Source: JBBEAM01 sp040882845
GTDB taxonomy: Bacteria; Pseudomonadota; Alphaproteobacteria; Kiloniellales; DSM-21159
Length of the DNA stretch: 64,000 nt
Reading direction: 5' to 3'
Assembly (NCBI GenBank): GCA_040882845.1
Contig: JBBEAM010000007.1
Coordinates: forward strand, 62,001-126,000
Shown: positions 63,484-64,000 of the stretch, one piece after another
How the letters are laid out: the number at the start of each line of letters is the position of its first letter
How positions within the stretch are numbered: the first letter of the stretch is position 1
Made by a program: the position numbers and the translations under genes
Notes under the pieces: model-generated
Told to the model about the DNA's origin: nothing
The model's input: only the letters and a program-made list of their open reading frames with translations
Database searches by the model: none

Positions 63484-64000
63484 TTAGGCCTTGGCGGACG
63501 CCGGCCTCTTCCTGGCCTTGCCCGCGGCGCTCAGCTTATCGCCTTCGCCGGAAATCAGCTGCGAGAGGTTACGGGTCGAAGGGACGCGGCGCTCCGTCTC
63601 GAGCAGCTTCGCCTCGTCGAGCAGCAGGTTATCGATGATCTTGATCAGGGTTTGCCTGGTGATCTCGATTTCCTTTTTCGGGATGCCGGCGACAGCGGTG
63701 TCGTTGAGTTCCTCGGCCAGCGGCATCAGAACGGATTCCAGACGGGCGCCCTGCTCGGTCAGGTTGATGTGCACCTTCTTGCGGTTGCCCGGCTTTTTCT
63801 CGCGGGTCACGTAGCCAAGCTTTTCCAGGGCCTTCAGGGCGCTGAAGGTGGTGGATTCCATCAGCCCGACCTTCTCGCTCAATTCGCGCTGGGTCAGGCC
63901 GGGATGCGCCCAGAGGGTGCGCAGGAACAGCCAGTGGCCGATCGAGACGTTGTGGTCGATCAGGCGGATCTGCATGGAGCGGCTGTAGGCGCGCATCGCC
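63484..64000 (-). CDS. MarR family transcriptional regulator, 5' end outside window
   Basis: At least 170 residues are visible; the true start probably lies beyond the right edge because the first visible ATG is only four bases from it. The winged helix is clear: LTQRELSEKVGLMESTTFSALKALEKLGYV then EKKPGNRKKVHINLTEQG as wing. The C-terminal 40 residues are a basic tail ending KARKRPASAKA, longer than usual. It is convergent with the adenosyltransferase gene. Ligand and targets are unknown. Confidence 0.88.
   Translation of the reverse strand, partial: AMRAYSRSMQIRLIDHNVSIGHWLFLRTLWAHPGLTQRELSEKVGLMESTTFSALKALEKLGYVTREKKPGNRKKVHINLTEQGARLESVLMPLAEELNDTAVAGIPKKEIEITRQTLIKIIDNLLLDEAKLLETERRVPSTRNLSQLISGEGDKLSAAGKARKRPASAKA

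Overview
The window is a GC-rich chromosomal segment of an alphaproteobacterium. Three things support this. First, the order RNase P RNA - mraZ - rsmH - ftsL - ftsI. Second, a circularly permuted two-piece tmRNA gene, which is the alphaproteobacterial form. Third, the run hflK-hflC-DUF2065-degP-serB-miaA-ilvB-ilvH-ilvC-leuA together with small alphaproteobacterial families (DUF4169, DUF2065, ribbon-helix-helix). A Rhodospirillales-like relative is my best guess, but this is inference from gene content only.

Layout. Positions 1-8050 (minus strand) hold the start of the division and cell-wall cluster (ftsI, cut by the window edge, then ftsL, rsmH, mraZ), its promoter with four perfectly phased MraZ boxes, rnpB, an N-acetylmuramoyl-alanine amidase, an acyltransferase, an EamA permease and a TerB-DnaJ protein. 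Positions 8375-16770 hold metabolic genes (a DmdA-like GcvT-family protein, 5-oxoprolinase, an FAD-linked lactate/glycolate-type dehydrogenase), a RelB/ParE-type toxin-antitoxin pair with a palindromic operator, and small regulators. An AsmA-type giant (16902-21119) follows.

Positions 21120-23668 are the accessory part of the window: a decayed Rhs locus. GC-rich fragments of Rhs repeat/core sequence alternate with AT-rich cassettes. One cassette is a broken toxin tip followed by a putative immunity gene. The other is an apparently intact colicin D-like tRNase domain directly coupled to a colicin D-type immunity gene. No intact rhs gene is present.

Positions 23666-33500 carry a class II fumarase with a histone-H1-like tail overlapping a ribbon-helix-helix gene, a CPA1 antiporter with a cyclic-nucleotide-binding domain, a glycosyltransferase remnant, an alpha/beta hydrolase, a large multi-PAS hybrid histidine kinase, sspB and ssrA. 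sspB and ssrA belong to the same trans-translation/ClpXP pathway. Positions 33666-36909 are a one-carbon group (thyA, folA, a 2-oxoglutarate-oxygenase-like gene, a betaine-homocysteine methyltransferase-like gene). Positions 36919-51300 hold a YHS protein, mrp, hflKC, degP, serB, miaA and the branched-chain amino acid genes ilvB, ilvH, ilvC, with a sulfotransferase and a molybdopterin oxidoreductase between them. leuA (53217) is preceded by a candidate leucine-rich leader peptide. Positions 55014-60705 are the rod-shape operon mreBCD-mrdA-rodA, followed by tRNA-Lys(CTT), an enoyl-CoA hydratase/isomerase, a TauE/SafE permease, a cobalamin adenosyltransferase and a MarR regulator cut by the right edge.

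Most of the window is ordinary core genome. The places worth a second look are the Rhs/colicin D remnant, the fumarase tail with its RHH partner, the MraZ operator, the leuA leader and the long hairpin before mreB.
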